A stretch of 64,000 bases of DNA from Lasiosphaeria ovina (taxonomy: Eukaryota; Ascomycota; Sordariomycetes; Sordariales; Lasiosphaeriaceae). Each line of letters begins with the position of its first letter. Position 1 is the first letter of the stretch. Positions 9,953-21,500 of this stretch are shown here, in pieces. Below the pieces are notes generated by a model that was not told where the DNA came from, made no database searches, and saw nothing but the letters and a program-made list of their open reading frames with translations. The position numbers and the translations under genes are program-made. The DNA lies in assembly GCA_033439765.1 (NCBI GenBank), contig JAULSN010000006.1, positions 2,294,001-2,358,000 on the forward strand. The letters run 5' to 3'.

Positions 9953-11744
9953 ATGACCGGGCTCGAAATCATCGGCGCTGTTGATGCTGCCCTCGGGCTG
10001 GTGTCGCGGGTTTACAAAGCCTACACAAATATCAGGAACGCCCCGGCTGAAATTCGCGCATTTTGTGATGAGCTGGAGTCCCTGCGACATGTCTTGAATG
10101 ACGTATCAACATCTGTGTCGTCGGTCGAGATGCAGAACCTCCTATATGCCGACGACAAGAGCCTCGGGATGTGCAGCATCCTCATCGCAATCCGGGGGTG
10201 TGAGTCCGAGTTCAACACCGCTTGGCGCGATGTATCAGACCTGCGATCGGAACCCGGTGTTGATTGGAAGACGGCTTTTCCCAAAGTCGGGAAGACTTTT
10301 CGGTGGATTTTGAACGCTGGGGCAATCGAAAAGTCGACACAGAGGCTTCAGAGCCATAAACAGAACTTGGTTTTGAGCATGCTACACTCCTACATGTAAG
10401 TCAAGCTCGTTTCCGTTGCCAGCGTCGTCCTGCGTCTACAACTAGTCCTTGCTAACGCGATACAGACAGGTTAACCAGTCTGCCTTACAGGGTGTGTCCA
10501 GCGTCAAACGTCTCGTTGAAAATCTTGGCGATTCAATGGGTTCTCGCATGGAGAACTTGCGTGGTGAACTCCTCTGCAACCTGCGGCTGCTCGAATGTCA
10601 GATTATCAACCAAGTGTCATCCCTATCTGGGACCGCAAGAACTCAGCATGATGCTAATGAGCGCCTGGTGCAAGAGAGCTCGGAGAGATTCTCCAATCTC
10701 ATTGATCTTTCAGGGGCCGACGACCGAAATCCACCGGCGAGTGGCCACGGAGTCCCTCAGGTGCCATCCTGGGAGCCCCAGGCTACGACCATTTTGTCTG
10801 AGCAAGACACCCCTGCTGGCAAAAGCGACAGGAAGGGGAAATGGACAAGTGGTCCGGACCTTCTGCAAGAAGTGCTCGGCTCTTTCCGAGCAACAACTCG
10901 GAGGTCAAAGTCCATTAGCATGGCATGCACAGACATACAAGACGCCAGCGACCTGAACGCTATTCTTTCCATGGCCGTTCAGAAAGCATCGCGGAGGAAG
11001 AGCAGCCGGACTTTACTGGGGCTCTCGAACAAAGTACTGCCAAACATGGGAATATTCGCAAAGATCAATGACATCCTCGGGGCCCAGAACATATACAACC
11101 CATTCGAGCCCTTGATACAAGTGATGTTTTCGATAGGCAGATTGCGTTATTCCCTGTCAACTAGCGGGAGGTATTCTGACAACGTGCTGCAGTTAGCAAC
11201 CGACTATATTGTCAGCCTGGAGCTCCTACTGGAGGTTATGGGCGAGATACAAGACTCTCTCGTCTGCTGCGAGCGAGAGTATGTTCTCTATCCAGAGCCG
11301 GAACTCAGAGTTCTCATGTCAACGCTCTACTTTGCGGCGCTGGATTTCTTCGAGACTACTGTGCGCTCTCTGAGTGGCCCAGTATTCCTTGCAATATACA
11401 AGTCGGAAAGGTTGCGGTACAAAGCTAAGAAGATCATGAAATTGTCTAAAAGAGTTACCAAGGAGGCAGAGTACTTCCATCGTCGAGAAGTCAGGGAAGT
11501 CAACAACCGAGTGCGTGAGGTGGACAGGAAGCAGGACCAAGTTATTAGAGCGTTAGAGGAGCAGCAGAAGGTTCTGGAGGCATTTCGGGAAGAGCAAAAG
11601 GTATTGGCGACCATCTCAGACCATCAACAAGTGCTACAGGATTTGCAGCAGCTCCTTGCTAGATTTCCTCCCTTTAAGGGAGAATCGAGCCGAGTTATGA
11701 TAGTGGCAGAGTCGGCTGCCTCTGTTGGTGTCGAGCTATACTAG
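9953..11744 (+). CDS. HeLo-like/STAND N-terminal domain protein without NTPase domain
   Basis: Exon 1 is 9953-10395, exon 2 10466-11744; the intron starts GTAAGT and ends TACAG, with correct phase; 573 aa. The ATG at 9953 is chosen because the protein then begins MTGLEIIGAVDAALGLVSRV with NAPAEIRAFCDELESLRHVL shortly after. That is the typical start of fungal STAND N-terminal (HeLo-like) domains, whose first helices are linked to membrane attack or signalling in cell death. A second helical region (about residues 340-460, FAKINDILGAQNIYNPFEPL to LYFAALDFFETTVRSLSG) resembles the helical bundle that precedes NACHT domains. The C-terminus is coiled coil with near-heptad repeats (RALEEQQKVLEAFREEQKVL). 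No P-loop, NACHT/NB-ARC or repeat domain is present. The family call is by pattern and should be tested by HMM. Confidence 0.78.
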
Positions 11745-12259
11745 ACTGACATCCACTTAACGAGTCGGTAAAATGCGATAGAGCATGGGATGTCAAATTT
11801 AACACTTCTATTGCAAAAACTCTGGGCCAACAAAACGTGCTCTCTGCCCCGTGTAGAAAATGCGTTGAAGCCCCCCCTTCGCATAACAAATCCAGAAGAG
11901 CAAGTTGAAGGCCGGCTTATTACAGCGCAGTTTTATTCTGGAACTCAGGATAGCCCCTTAAATCCATTTTGGCATATCTCCATCAACTTGGTCGTTCGGA
12001 TCGGCCGCGTCGAATAGTCCACCTTTAGAGAGCCTTCTGCACCACCACCCGAATCCCCTTCGATTCCCACATCGGATACGGCACCAAATACGCACATTAG
12101 ACTCATCCGTATCGAAAAGCTTAAACTTAAACCAGCTCCTATACGCAGGAAAAACGAAGCTATACGGCAAAAGGGCATGTCTTTTAACTTTTTAGACAGC
12201 AGCCGTACATGAAAGGAAATTTGCTATCATGGTTTACTCTGAAAATCCCGTGCTCCATA
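11745..12259. other. Non-coding stretch, possible eroded transposon flank
   Basis: No gene is seen. The sequence leads directly into the transposase remnant and may contain its destroyed N-terminal half, but I could not align a DNA-binding region. Confidence 0.35.
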
Positions 12260-12770
12260 CCGGACAAGAATCGCTTCGAGATCCTCGGAACAATCTTTGT
12301 TACCCTTCATAAAGAAGCTCCGAGAAGAATTTGGGGATTTCCATATTATTCAGGAAGACAACGCAAGCTCCCATATCAACCGTTGGAACAGGGAGATATG
12401 GCAAAAGGCTGGCTTCAAGATTCTTATATGGCCCGCGAAACTCCCCGGACCTCAACGCCATTGAGCCAATTTGGGCAAGAATCAAGCTCTCTTGGAGAAG
12501 GCGGCAGGTTCCCAAGTCAAGGCCGGCTCTTAAGAAAGACTGGAGCAAGCAGTGGCGTGATTACCAACAGGAAAAACTCCAGAGGTTTGTAGAGCGAATT
12601 CCCAGAAATGTTAAGTGGGTGATCCGACTTGCTGGCGGGAATGAATATAATATACCGAAGGAATTGAGCCGCTGCCGTTGGAGCCGGGCAAGGAAGAACC
12701 TGGTGATATCGCTTGGAGGGACTGGTGTAGTAAAACAACGGAGGAAAGGCAGGCCGATATAATATACAGG
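12260..12770 (+). pseudogene. Degraded Tc1/mariner-type transposase (DDE_3), frameshifted
   Basis: One frame gives LREEFGDFHIIQEDNASSH followed by NRWNREIWQKAGFKILIWP. It then shifts to the frame with NSPDLNAIEPIWARIK and a basic tail. EDNASSH carries the second catalytic Asp and NSPDLNAIEPIW the third acidic position of Tc1/mariner-like elements. The break lies between IWP and the SPDLN block and needs a one-base change of frame. The first catalytic Asp and the helix-turn-helix region are not recognisable. The copy is dead. Terminal repeats were not found with confidence. Confidence 0.82.
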
Positions 12771-14160
12771 ATCTTGAACTTGAAGATCTATTGAGTTTGT
12801 TGTCTTAGGAAGGTGGGTATAGCGGGGTGGGGGTCCTGTAACGTGGTTAGCGAAATCTTGGCTCTTTTTGGGGGATAAACTGGGGTACCGTAAACTCGTC
12901 AAAATAGAATAAAAAAGGCCTCATTCGAATACGCCGAGCCTAGCAAATGTAATGATGCTCTTCGTATGCGAATACAGCTTGTTTTGCGATGTATCGGCTT
13001 GTTCAAAGTAATCATGAAATTCGTGATGTGGAGGGCAGGTTGCAGGGCGGAAGCTGTATGCATGGTGGAAGGTTACAGGGCAGTTTACAGGGTGGAAGGT
13101 TTGTGGCTTTCTTGGCATACTGTGGAGCTATTTGCTTACATAAGATTGAGTTGAAAGACTTTTGGCCCGATGTTCCGTACTCATACTAACGTTACTAGTA
13201 TAGTAATTCCAACCGCGTACAAACACATCATTTCCCTTCGCAAAACAGGAGCGCACCACCCTGAAAGAAGAGCGCCGACTTGGAATTGATCACCCCAAAC
13301 ACTCAGGCACATTTTCCTTGCTATCCCCAATCGCGCACCTACAAACATCTTTCTCGGTTCCTACATCTCAAACACAAGGTCGCGCAGAACTCAATCTCGT
13401 ACTTCACCCTCTATCCTGAGCATCTCTTTCACTCGGTCGCGCAACATAGCAAGTCACTCAAAGTACCTCTAAAAGCCACCTCAGAGACCACCACATCGAA
13501 GAAGATCAACGTCAGAGGTTATGAGTATGAGGGAAATCCAATCCTCCAGGCTTCACCAAAGTGGACAAATACCTTGAGCAAGCAAATGAATACCCCACGT
13601 AGAAGGGCTTCGACGACCAGACTACAGAGCCAACCATTCCTACTATCGGAGGACCAGAAGAATGGGTGGCCCTCATGATCCTAGACGCCAATAGCGATTA
13701 GGCGAAGAAATAAGGAAAGGGATACTAGGAGACGATGCAGGCATAGGGACCTCAAATGCCAAAAGAGATGTGAGAAGCTTTCAGAGATATGGAACTTATA
13801 TGGACAATCACGGACCTTGATCTCCCATCCGACTTCTAGGAGGGATCTAATTAGTATAGCATCAGCTGGAGAAACAAGCACCAGGAACAAGTCACTTTTA
13901 CAAAGGAAGCGGACTTGGCTAGAAAAAAGTATCGGGTGTTACTATCAAGGTACCTACCTACACACAACAATAAACTACATAATTGTTACAAAGTGACTAA
14001 AGCTAACAACACGGCCGCATTTGCATGGCCAAACCCATGTTGTCTGTACCGTTGCTTCCCAACCACAGACAGACAGGGAAAAAGAAACAGCAGCCCCGAT
14101 CCCTCCTCCCCTTTGAGCAACCTCTCAAACATCCACCATCAAAAGTCCAATACACACTAA
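12771..14160. other. Non-coding stretch
   Basis: No supported gene. A plus-strand frame at 13280-13678 (132 codons) is rich in Ser, Thr, Lys and His and has no domain. A second short protein-like frame (about 13560-13700, ending near EEWVALMILDAN) overlaps it. Both could be remnants. Short imperfect repeats of GTGGAAGGTTACAGGG type lie near 13040-13110. Confidence 0.4.
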
Positions 14161-15367
14161 TCAATTACCCCCCCCCAGGCTACAATCATCGACATCCATC
14201 CCATCAGAAGAGACCAATACCTCCTCGGGCTCCGCCTCCGCCTCAACAACCTCAACCACCGACCCCCCTCCACCGCCGCCAGCACCTCCAACCTGCTGCC
14301 CCTGCCCCTGCTTCCCCTTCCCCAAAACCCCCGCCCTCTCCCGCCTGAGACGCTCAAGACTCCGCTTGGCCGCCGACTTCTCCTTGGAGCGGTTGCGGCA
14401 CGCCGTGCAGTGCACGAACCGGCGGTTGTCGTTGGGCTTGCCGCAGTTGACGCACCGGCCCTGGGCCTTCTTCTGGTTCTTGCGCCGCCGGTACCGGTCC
14501 GTGCACGCCTGGCAGTGCAGGATCCCGCCGGGGCGGGCCGGGTTGGAGCATTTCTTGCACTTCCTAACCGGTGGTGGTGGTGGTTCCGCTGCCCCGGGCG
14601 CGGGTGGGACCGGGGGGCTGTTTTGGGGGGGAAGGGGAGAAGGGATGGGCCTGGCGGGTGCAAGTTGGGGTCTGTATCCCCCGTATGTAGGCGGCAGTGG
14701 CCATGGTGGTGCCGGCACTGGTGCTGTTGGCTGCGGCGGCCTTCCAGCGGTGATGTCCTGGTTGTAGTTGTTGTGGTTGTGGTTGCGTGGTGGTCCAAGA
14801 AGAGGCCGGCGGTGGGCTGCCGACGCTTCCCACTGAAACGGCGCCGGGCCGCCCGCCACCAGCAGCTCGCTCTGGTAGATGGGCACCATCGTGCTTGTTG
14901 CAAGCTGGGCGGCGGTGGCAGCTCTCTGCCGTTGATGCGTCGTCCCGCCTCTCCGGCTATCTTGTTCGGTCCTGATATTAGAAGTTGTAGATACAGGTTG
15001 CTGTCGATGCAGTACGGCGTGGAGATTTTGCTGCTGCACCTGGCCAGCATCGTTGTTGTTGTTGCTGTCGTTTGAATCTAGACCCAGCGCGTCCACGGCG
15101 TACATGGCCTCCTCGAAATGGCTCGGATAAAACCCGCCGTCGGTCCCTCCAGGCGTCTCGTCGAGCCGCCGCTGGAAACACGGCCCGCACAGCTGTCTTC
15201 CGTCGCGGTACTCCGTGAGCAGGACCATGTCTATGGTCTCGCCGCAGCCGTCGCAGGGCCGCTTGGGCCTCTAGTATGGGTTCTCATGTGTCAGCGTGGC
15301 ATTCATTTGTGCGGTAAGTCACCTTCAGTGTGGCTTGGGTGCCTGCCTTGCTTATTATGTCGTCCAT
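14161..15367 (-). CDS. Cys-rich putative zinc-binding protein, 384 aa
   Basis: Exon 1 (15367-15323) encodes MDDIISKAGTQATLK and exon 2 (15270-14161) the rest; the intron runs from GTGACT to ACTAG with a CTGAC branch. After the junction comes PCDGCGETID...CGPC, a four-cysteine cluster at about residues 20-45. A long low-complexity middle follows (Asn, Gln, Pro-rich), then a second cluster: CKKCSNPARPGGILHCQACTD, RCVNCGKPNDNRRFVHCTAC. These read as tandem zinc-binding knuckles separated by basic RRRKNQKK. The C-terminus is Gly-rich and then acidic. The layout suggests a nucleic-acid or protein-binding nuclear factor, but I do not recognise a named family. Stop is at 14161. Confidence 0.68.
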
Positions 15368-16760
15368 TATGCTCTTGTCTTCAGAAGTTTCGGAGATGCG
15401 GTAGCTAGAGCGGTCGGTTGTCTGGTGTGCTCCGATGCCACAGCTGGCTTGATACCCAAGTTGTTGCATGCTTTGGACAGAGGTCTTTTGGAAGACAGGT
15501 GGAAAAAGTAGTGATGTATCAGGTATTTGAGATTATTTTGCGGATTGAGATGTTTGAAGACCCAAACTGTCGAGGTGTAACCCATGATAGGGACAAGTTC
15601 GGTGCCAATAGTGTTAGCCGCGCTAAAAGCCGAGGTGCTCCGCGAGAATTTCGATCTGGTTATTTGCCTCATCAGTCTCAGTTTAATAACTTCGGCTGTT
15701 AGTTGATATTCTGCTATCGCTTATGTCTGGCGGTTTCCGAGAGTCTGGTCTGCTCGTCGACTGTGTGACAAGGTCGGATGAGGCGGAGAAGTGGAGATAT
15801 CCCGTGCCACTACTAACGCGGAATAATTAATAGAAGCGGCTGGTTCCTCGCCTGGTCCTCACGGTGTGTAGCGTACCCAGGCTTAAAAAGGCAAAGAGGC
15901 TCAAGCGCAAATGCCACAGAATTCCTGGCGGTCCTACACGGGCACCCGGTCACACTGTTTGTGCCAGCGGGGACGCTGCGTGGTGAATGATTCGCCCGGA
16001 GCCGGCCCCCCGGGCCGCAGCCGCATCTGTTTATCATATCACCTGCTCGGATCTTATGGGTACCTAGTACGAGATTATGTTGGCTAGGTGTTTATATAGC
16101 CTCTGCCACTCACTGGGTCATGCAGTGACTGGATTCGCCCACCCCCAAGTTGCACCGGCCGTGGTACAGGAAAGACACGCAGATACCGTTCTAACAAACA
16201 CGGCAAGTTTGTAGAGTGCCTTGCAAGTTGAGGGAGTCACTAGCGTTTCAATATCTCAATATTGCCGCGGAACTCTCTGTTTATCATGAATGGGGCAACT
16301 GTGGGAATGGAAAATTGGGTTCTTCAAAGTCTATTCTCGTTCTATTTTAGACAACCACAAATAGCTCCTTTCAAAGTTTTGGTATCTAAACCACATAATT
16401 AGCATGGTTCAAACATGCCCACTGTCACATGGGTTTCTCCTATCGGACTTCAGCCTCCACATTTCATTCCAACACAACCACATCCATCTAGTCTGACAGC
16501 TGCGAACAACTGTGTGCTGCGCGGATTAGGTCTAGGGCTGTTGCCACTCAAAGTGGGGTCGGGGGCGCCCAACTGACTCATCAACTGGCCCAAGTCAACC
16601 TCAGCACGGAGAGCTCGTCTGCGAAAAAAAAAACCTCAGTCCGACGTCATCCGGAACTGTTTTGTCCCTGCAGGCCTCGCTCACCATCTCTAAAAACATA
16701 CATACTCACGTTCGCAAAATATTTTACCGGCCGACGGATCGCCGCGCGACTGCGACAAAA
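15368..16760. promoter_or_regulatory. Divergent intergenic region, Cys-rich gene and F-box gene
   Basis: Non-coding 1.4 kb between two divergent starts. No ORF with recognisable content and no tRNA were seen. An A-rich run (16624-16633) lies about 130 bases ahead of the F-box gene start. Confidence 0.4.
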
Positions 16761-18558
16761 ATGGCGCCGACCGCGATGACGACGCCGCTGTCGCTGCCGA
16801 CTCAAGCGCCCTTGTCTAATCCCTCCGACGCCAAGTTGCCGCTGGCGAGGCCCGCTGCGGGGCTCGAGTCGATGCCCACCGAAATCATCGACATAATCCT
16901 CGATTGCCTAGTGCCGCAGCCGCCCGAACTGGGCGAGACACACCCGGTATCCTACGCAAAGCTGGTTCCCGGAGAGGCATGGTAAGCTCGTCAACTTCCA
17001 TTCCGACAAAAAATTGGAGCAAAATCAACTTGAAGGACCTTCTTGATGTGGCTTCTCATCCATTTTATAATTATCTCTGATGAAATTCAGGTATTCCCTG
17101 ACGCGCAACCGCCGTGGCTTGTGCAGCCTGTGTCTCGTCTCACGTCGCTGGGCAGCCGCTGCCCGACCCCTGCTCTACCGCGTCTTGACCATCCTGGACG
17201 AAGACGCCATGGTCCTGCTCTTCCGCACCCTCGCTGAAACCCCCCCCTACGGCACCTGGACTCGCTTCCTTTCCTGCCACCTCACCCTGACGAGCGAGCC
17301 CGTCATCCGCGAGACGCGCCGCGCCATCAGCAGACTGCTGCGCATTTGCAAGCCCGCGACCGAGCCCGCCGCCATCATGGGCCCCATCAAAAGTTCGCTT
17401 CGCCGTATTAGCACAATGCTCCCGCACCTCAACGCGAGCCCCGGCTTTTTTGACGGCATCCCGCAGGACATGCTTTTTCTCATCTTGATGTTCCTCCCCA
17501 GGCTCGAAACTCTCTTCTTGCAGCTGCCCATATCGGACAACGAGCCCGACTATGGGACGCTGCTTCATGAGCTGGAGAGGTTTTACAAATTGGGCGTCCA
17601 CACCTTTGAGGACCCAGATCTTGTTCCTCTTCACAAGATAGGGACCCTGCTTCTCCAGGGCGATCCCGAGGTGGAAGCCCACTTTGAAAGAATTGATTGC
17701 GATTGCCATCTCAACTACGCCTATGGTGCTCAGTTCAGCCACTACTGGCCACTGTATGACGCCCTACCCAATCTCAAGACACTCGAGGTCAGCATCGACA
17801 ACGGCTGCTGGAGCAACATGGCGCATGGCCGCGATGGCGGCGATAACCTCTATTTGGCTAAGATCCGCCACATTTACCTGCACAACAGCGTGACCAGCCC
17901 CTTCGACCTCCACCACCTGCTGCGCAACGCGCCGAACCTGGAGACGCTCTACATGACGCCGCGGCGCGGGTGGAGCATGGACTACGAGGTGGACGCGGGG
18001 GACCTGTCGTTTGGACACCCGGAGTCGCTGGACGCGGCGCTGGTGCAGCACAAGAACCTGCGGCACCTGGACGTGGGGTGGTACAACATGGCCCGCTACG
18101 AGAGCCTGCTGGGGCCCGAGGGCCGGTTCAAGTCGCTGCCCGAGCTTCGGCGGCTCGAGAAGCTGTGCGTGCAACTCGGCGCGTTGTATGGGCCCGAGCC
18201 CGGCATGCGCGCAACGCCGCTGGCCGACCTGCTCCCCCCGAACCTCGTCGAGCTGATCCTCGAGGACTACTGGTGGTTCAACATCAACGACTTCTTCGAG
18301 ATGGACGACTGGCTGCCTCAGGACATGATTTTGCACTACCAGAGCTACCACGACTACCGCGTCAAGTTCCTCGACATGTTCACGCAGTTCGCCCGCGACG
18401 CCGGCGAGCGCTTCCCCTGCCTCAAGAAGGTCGGTCTGCTATGCAAGATCCCCCAGACGTGGATGATGGACAACACCGAGGTCGACCTCGATTTTCACTT
18501 TGAAGATGTCCGTGCCCTGTTCCGCGTGCAGGGCGTCGAGTTTTTCGTCTTTTCGTAG
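16761..18558 (+). CDS. F-box protein with leucine-rich C-terminal region, 562 aa
   Basis: Exon 1 is 16761-16981 and exon 2 17091-18558; the intron runs from GTAAGC to TTCAG and the junction codon is Trp. An F-box spans the intron: GLESMPTEIIDIILDCL before it, LCLVSRRWAAAARPLLYRVL after it. F-box proteins link substrates to SCF ubiquitin ligases through Skp1. The rest shows irregular Leu-rich segments (LPNLKTLEVSID, APNLETLYMTP, LPPNLVELILEDYW) typical of fungal F-box/LRR-like proteins of unknown target. ATG 16761 is used because it is the first ATG after a purine-rich ACAAAA context; an ATG-led frame from 16662 also exists in the same phase. The target is unknown. Confidence 0.85.
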
Positions 18559-21500
18559 CGCCTCGGCAGTCGGTTGTTCTGGACAGTCGTTTCTTGCCTT
18601 TAGGTTATTGTACTAGTATATTTGAATGTTTAATGTTAGTGTCACGCGGTAAAGGTTTTGCGGAGGCAGGTCTTGTCATTGACTCATTCAAGCTCTGCCA
18701 GTGTTCCTATTGCCTCGATGCTGCTCACTCTTTATTTCCAAGCGAATCAGACACCCATAGTTTGGTCAGTCCACGCAGTGGAGTGTAGATAGAGCAGCGC
18801 GACAATTAGCCTTGACATGTTCTCGTTGATTCCCCGAGTTGTGAAATAACAGTTAGTTCTAGTTCTGCCATTGTTTATTAGCACGATATTATCTCCTGTG
18901 GCACCCAATGCATCTGGTCTGACTGCACTTACTTGACCAAAATCCGTGTGCGCGCCTAAGTTGAAAGGAAGAGAGAGGCAAACGAAGAAGAAAATAATGT
19001 TGGATAATAAAAAAAAAAAAATAAAAAAAAAACAGATTAAGGATTGAACCTTGACTCTGTTGAATTGAAGCGAAGGTGGGAATGGACACCAAACGTATCC
19101 CCGCAAGCAGGGACCGTTTTGTTAAACCAAGTGGCTGTTGCTACTTCGCTGAAAACTTAATGCGAAGTCGGGGCATATATGGTCCCCGACCTGTAATGTT
19201 ACCATCTGTAATGTTACGCCTCTGAAAGACGCTGCGCGCCCCAGATATCAGGCACACATGATGAAAGGACGGTTGCCTTGCCTATTTGTCTTGGAACACT
19301 TGTCTTGCTTTACCTCCTTTGCGCAAAAGCAGATATGAATGTGGTCATTGCCAAGCAAGCTTTCAGCCAAACTACGGAATAATTAGCCAACATGGCTTTG
19401 CCTAGGCGCCCAGAGTCCGCGATTTAGGTGATTGAAGTGTTGGTGAAAGAAACACCGATTTCAGACGCGGACTTAAAACCTGTCAACTCGAACATTGAGC
19501 CATTCACTTGTCGACAGACTGCAGCCCCATTCCCGCTCTATTAATGCCAAAGGAGATACATCTTCCTTCACCGGAGTCCTTGATATCAAGGTCGGAAAAT
19601 GCCGGTCCTACCAGTGCCGTGCCCTTACACTCCCAGCTCCGCTCAACAATCTCTTCATATGGAAACGGCCCTTTTCGCCAGCGAGGTTTCCTTGGGCGTC
19701 TCGATGACGCGGGCACAAGTTTCAAGTTGTAGTCTTTCTTCTCAGTCTTGCATCTTTCGTTTCAATACTGGCTTGGATATTGCGCATGTTACTTCCTTGG
19801 CTCCGCGTAAGGAGGCCAGTCGCGTGTCTGTCTGTAAAGAGAGATCATTAAGGAGGGATCATGGAAACAATCTCCAAGGCCGAGGAGATAACTAGTAGAC
19901 AGTTATAGTCACCGGTACCTGAGAGCCGCTCGGCCCACGGCATCCTTGTGGGTCAGATGCGTTGCGCCAGGGTTCATTGTTGGAGATTCATGTTGCCGGG
20001 GGAGGGCCACGAGGCTCGAACACGCAACCCGTCATTTCAACTCCCAGGATTGGTGGGAATAGCACTGGATGTTGCCTCCGGTCTTATGGGAGTAGTAGTG
20101 TTCTACATAGACCGAGAGAGGTCCCAGGAACGGAATCTTGTTCCGACGAGAGGCGTACAAACATCGCAACCAACGGCACGACGCGTCATTGAAGATGGGC
20201 GTCCCCGGAAAAGAGGCGCAGAGGGTACTTTTGTCCGAACAACCCTTGTCACGAATCTCACGATCCTGGCCATATTTCAGTGGTGAATTAAATCCGGGGA
20301 GCCTTACAAGGCCGCGGGAATAGCGTCTGACTGGTGTAACCATTGACAGAGACTCAGTGGATCAGTCAGAGTGGCAGCCATCATCGGGAGGTGGGAGGTG
20401 TGCCACACGCGCGCGTTAGTGGCCCCTTTGTCTGTTCTATTTTCTTCCAGCGGGACGTGCATTGCCAGCCCCGGAACACCGCGAATGATTCGCGCAAAAA
20501 CATGTCCGAAAATATGGTCCAAAGGATAACCCTTCGCACATTGCGTACGCATATGCGCGCGCACGTCACATTGCGACGTAGAAACGCAAATCTTGGTGTT
20601 TTGTTGTTGGTTTCAACGGTTTTGCTTCAATTTCCTCGACAATCCGACCGCTCAAAAGATGGAGAGAAATTGGTGTCATGACGACACCCAAACGAGAAAG
20701 CTTGTTGAACGCCGCAACCGCGGAGCCGAATGAAACGTGGTGCTTGCCAAGACACGCAATCAATCCCCCCCCCACCCTTGAGAAGGCGCGAGAAAAGCGA
20801 AAGGGGAAAGAATGCACTGAAGGGCAAGAGAAGAAAAGGAGGATTGTGATCGGACCCCGCTCCCAATTAAAGGTGTTAGCGTCGGGCGAAAAAGAAGGGG
20901 GCTCGCCGTTTTTCGTTCCCCTCCGAGCCGAGAGTGGGACAGCTGGAGGAGACATGACGCGCGTCCTTTTGGGTCCTGTCAGTCTTGGCCGGCCGGCAGA
21001 GAACGCCAAAAAAATTCACTTCCATGGTGTTGCTGGTTGTTGGGGATTGAAATTGGGACGACAGCAAAAAGAGACAGAAAAGGAGCCAGCAATTGCCATT
21101 GCCAAAATAAACGAGCAAGTCAGATGGGCATGCATTTGCACTACCAAGTCTTGGATCCCATCGAGAAGGCTCGTTTGCGCGGCCAAGACCCGAATTTCTT
21201 ATGTTTCTAGGATTCGCGCAAGGAAATGCACCCCCTTTTCATCACGCGACATGGAAACTTGGGTCCGAAGCAGGTGGGGGGAGGGTCCTTTTGTCTCCAG
21301 GGGTCCACAGGCCATCTAGGCGGGAAGCGAGGATTTTGGAGATGAAGATGGACAGGGGGCGAGATTGCACACGTCATGGTTTTACGATGGTCGCTATCTT
21401 ACCTGGGCGAACTCTTGACCCAACTTCCCGTTCCACACTGGTACAGGAGAGGCCCGAAAAAGGGGGATGGATAATACCTCCTGCAGGGCGTAAGGGGAAG

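Noticed and set aside
14157..15050. 297-codon minus-strand frame
   Set aside because: It overlaps the Cys-rich gene in a shifted frame; His/Thr/Arg-rich low complexity is a shadow of the Asn/Gln/Pro region.
19021..19140. tRNA-like minus-strand stretch with GGTTCAATCC followed by a T-rich run
   Set aside because: The T-arm stem does not pair beyond four bases and no matching D or anticodon arms could be placed.
19960..20345. tRNA-like pieces (GTTCGAGCC on minus; ATAGCGTCTGACT on plus)
   Set aside because: The pieces are on different strands and do not form a cloverleaf.
20678..21319. 213-codon plus-strand frame in the gene-poor block
   Set aside because: No recognisable domain or splice structure; composition not protein-like.
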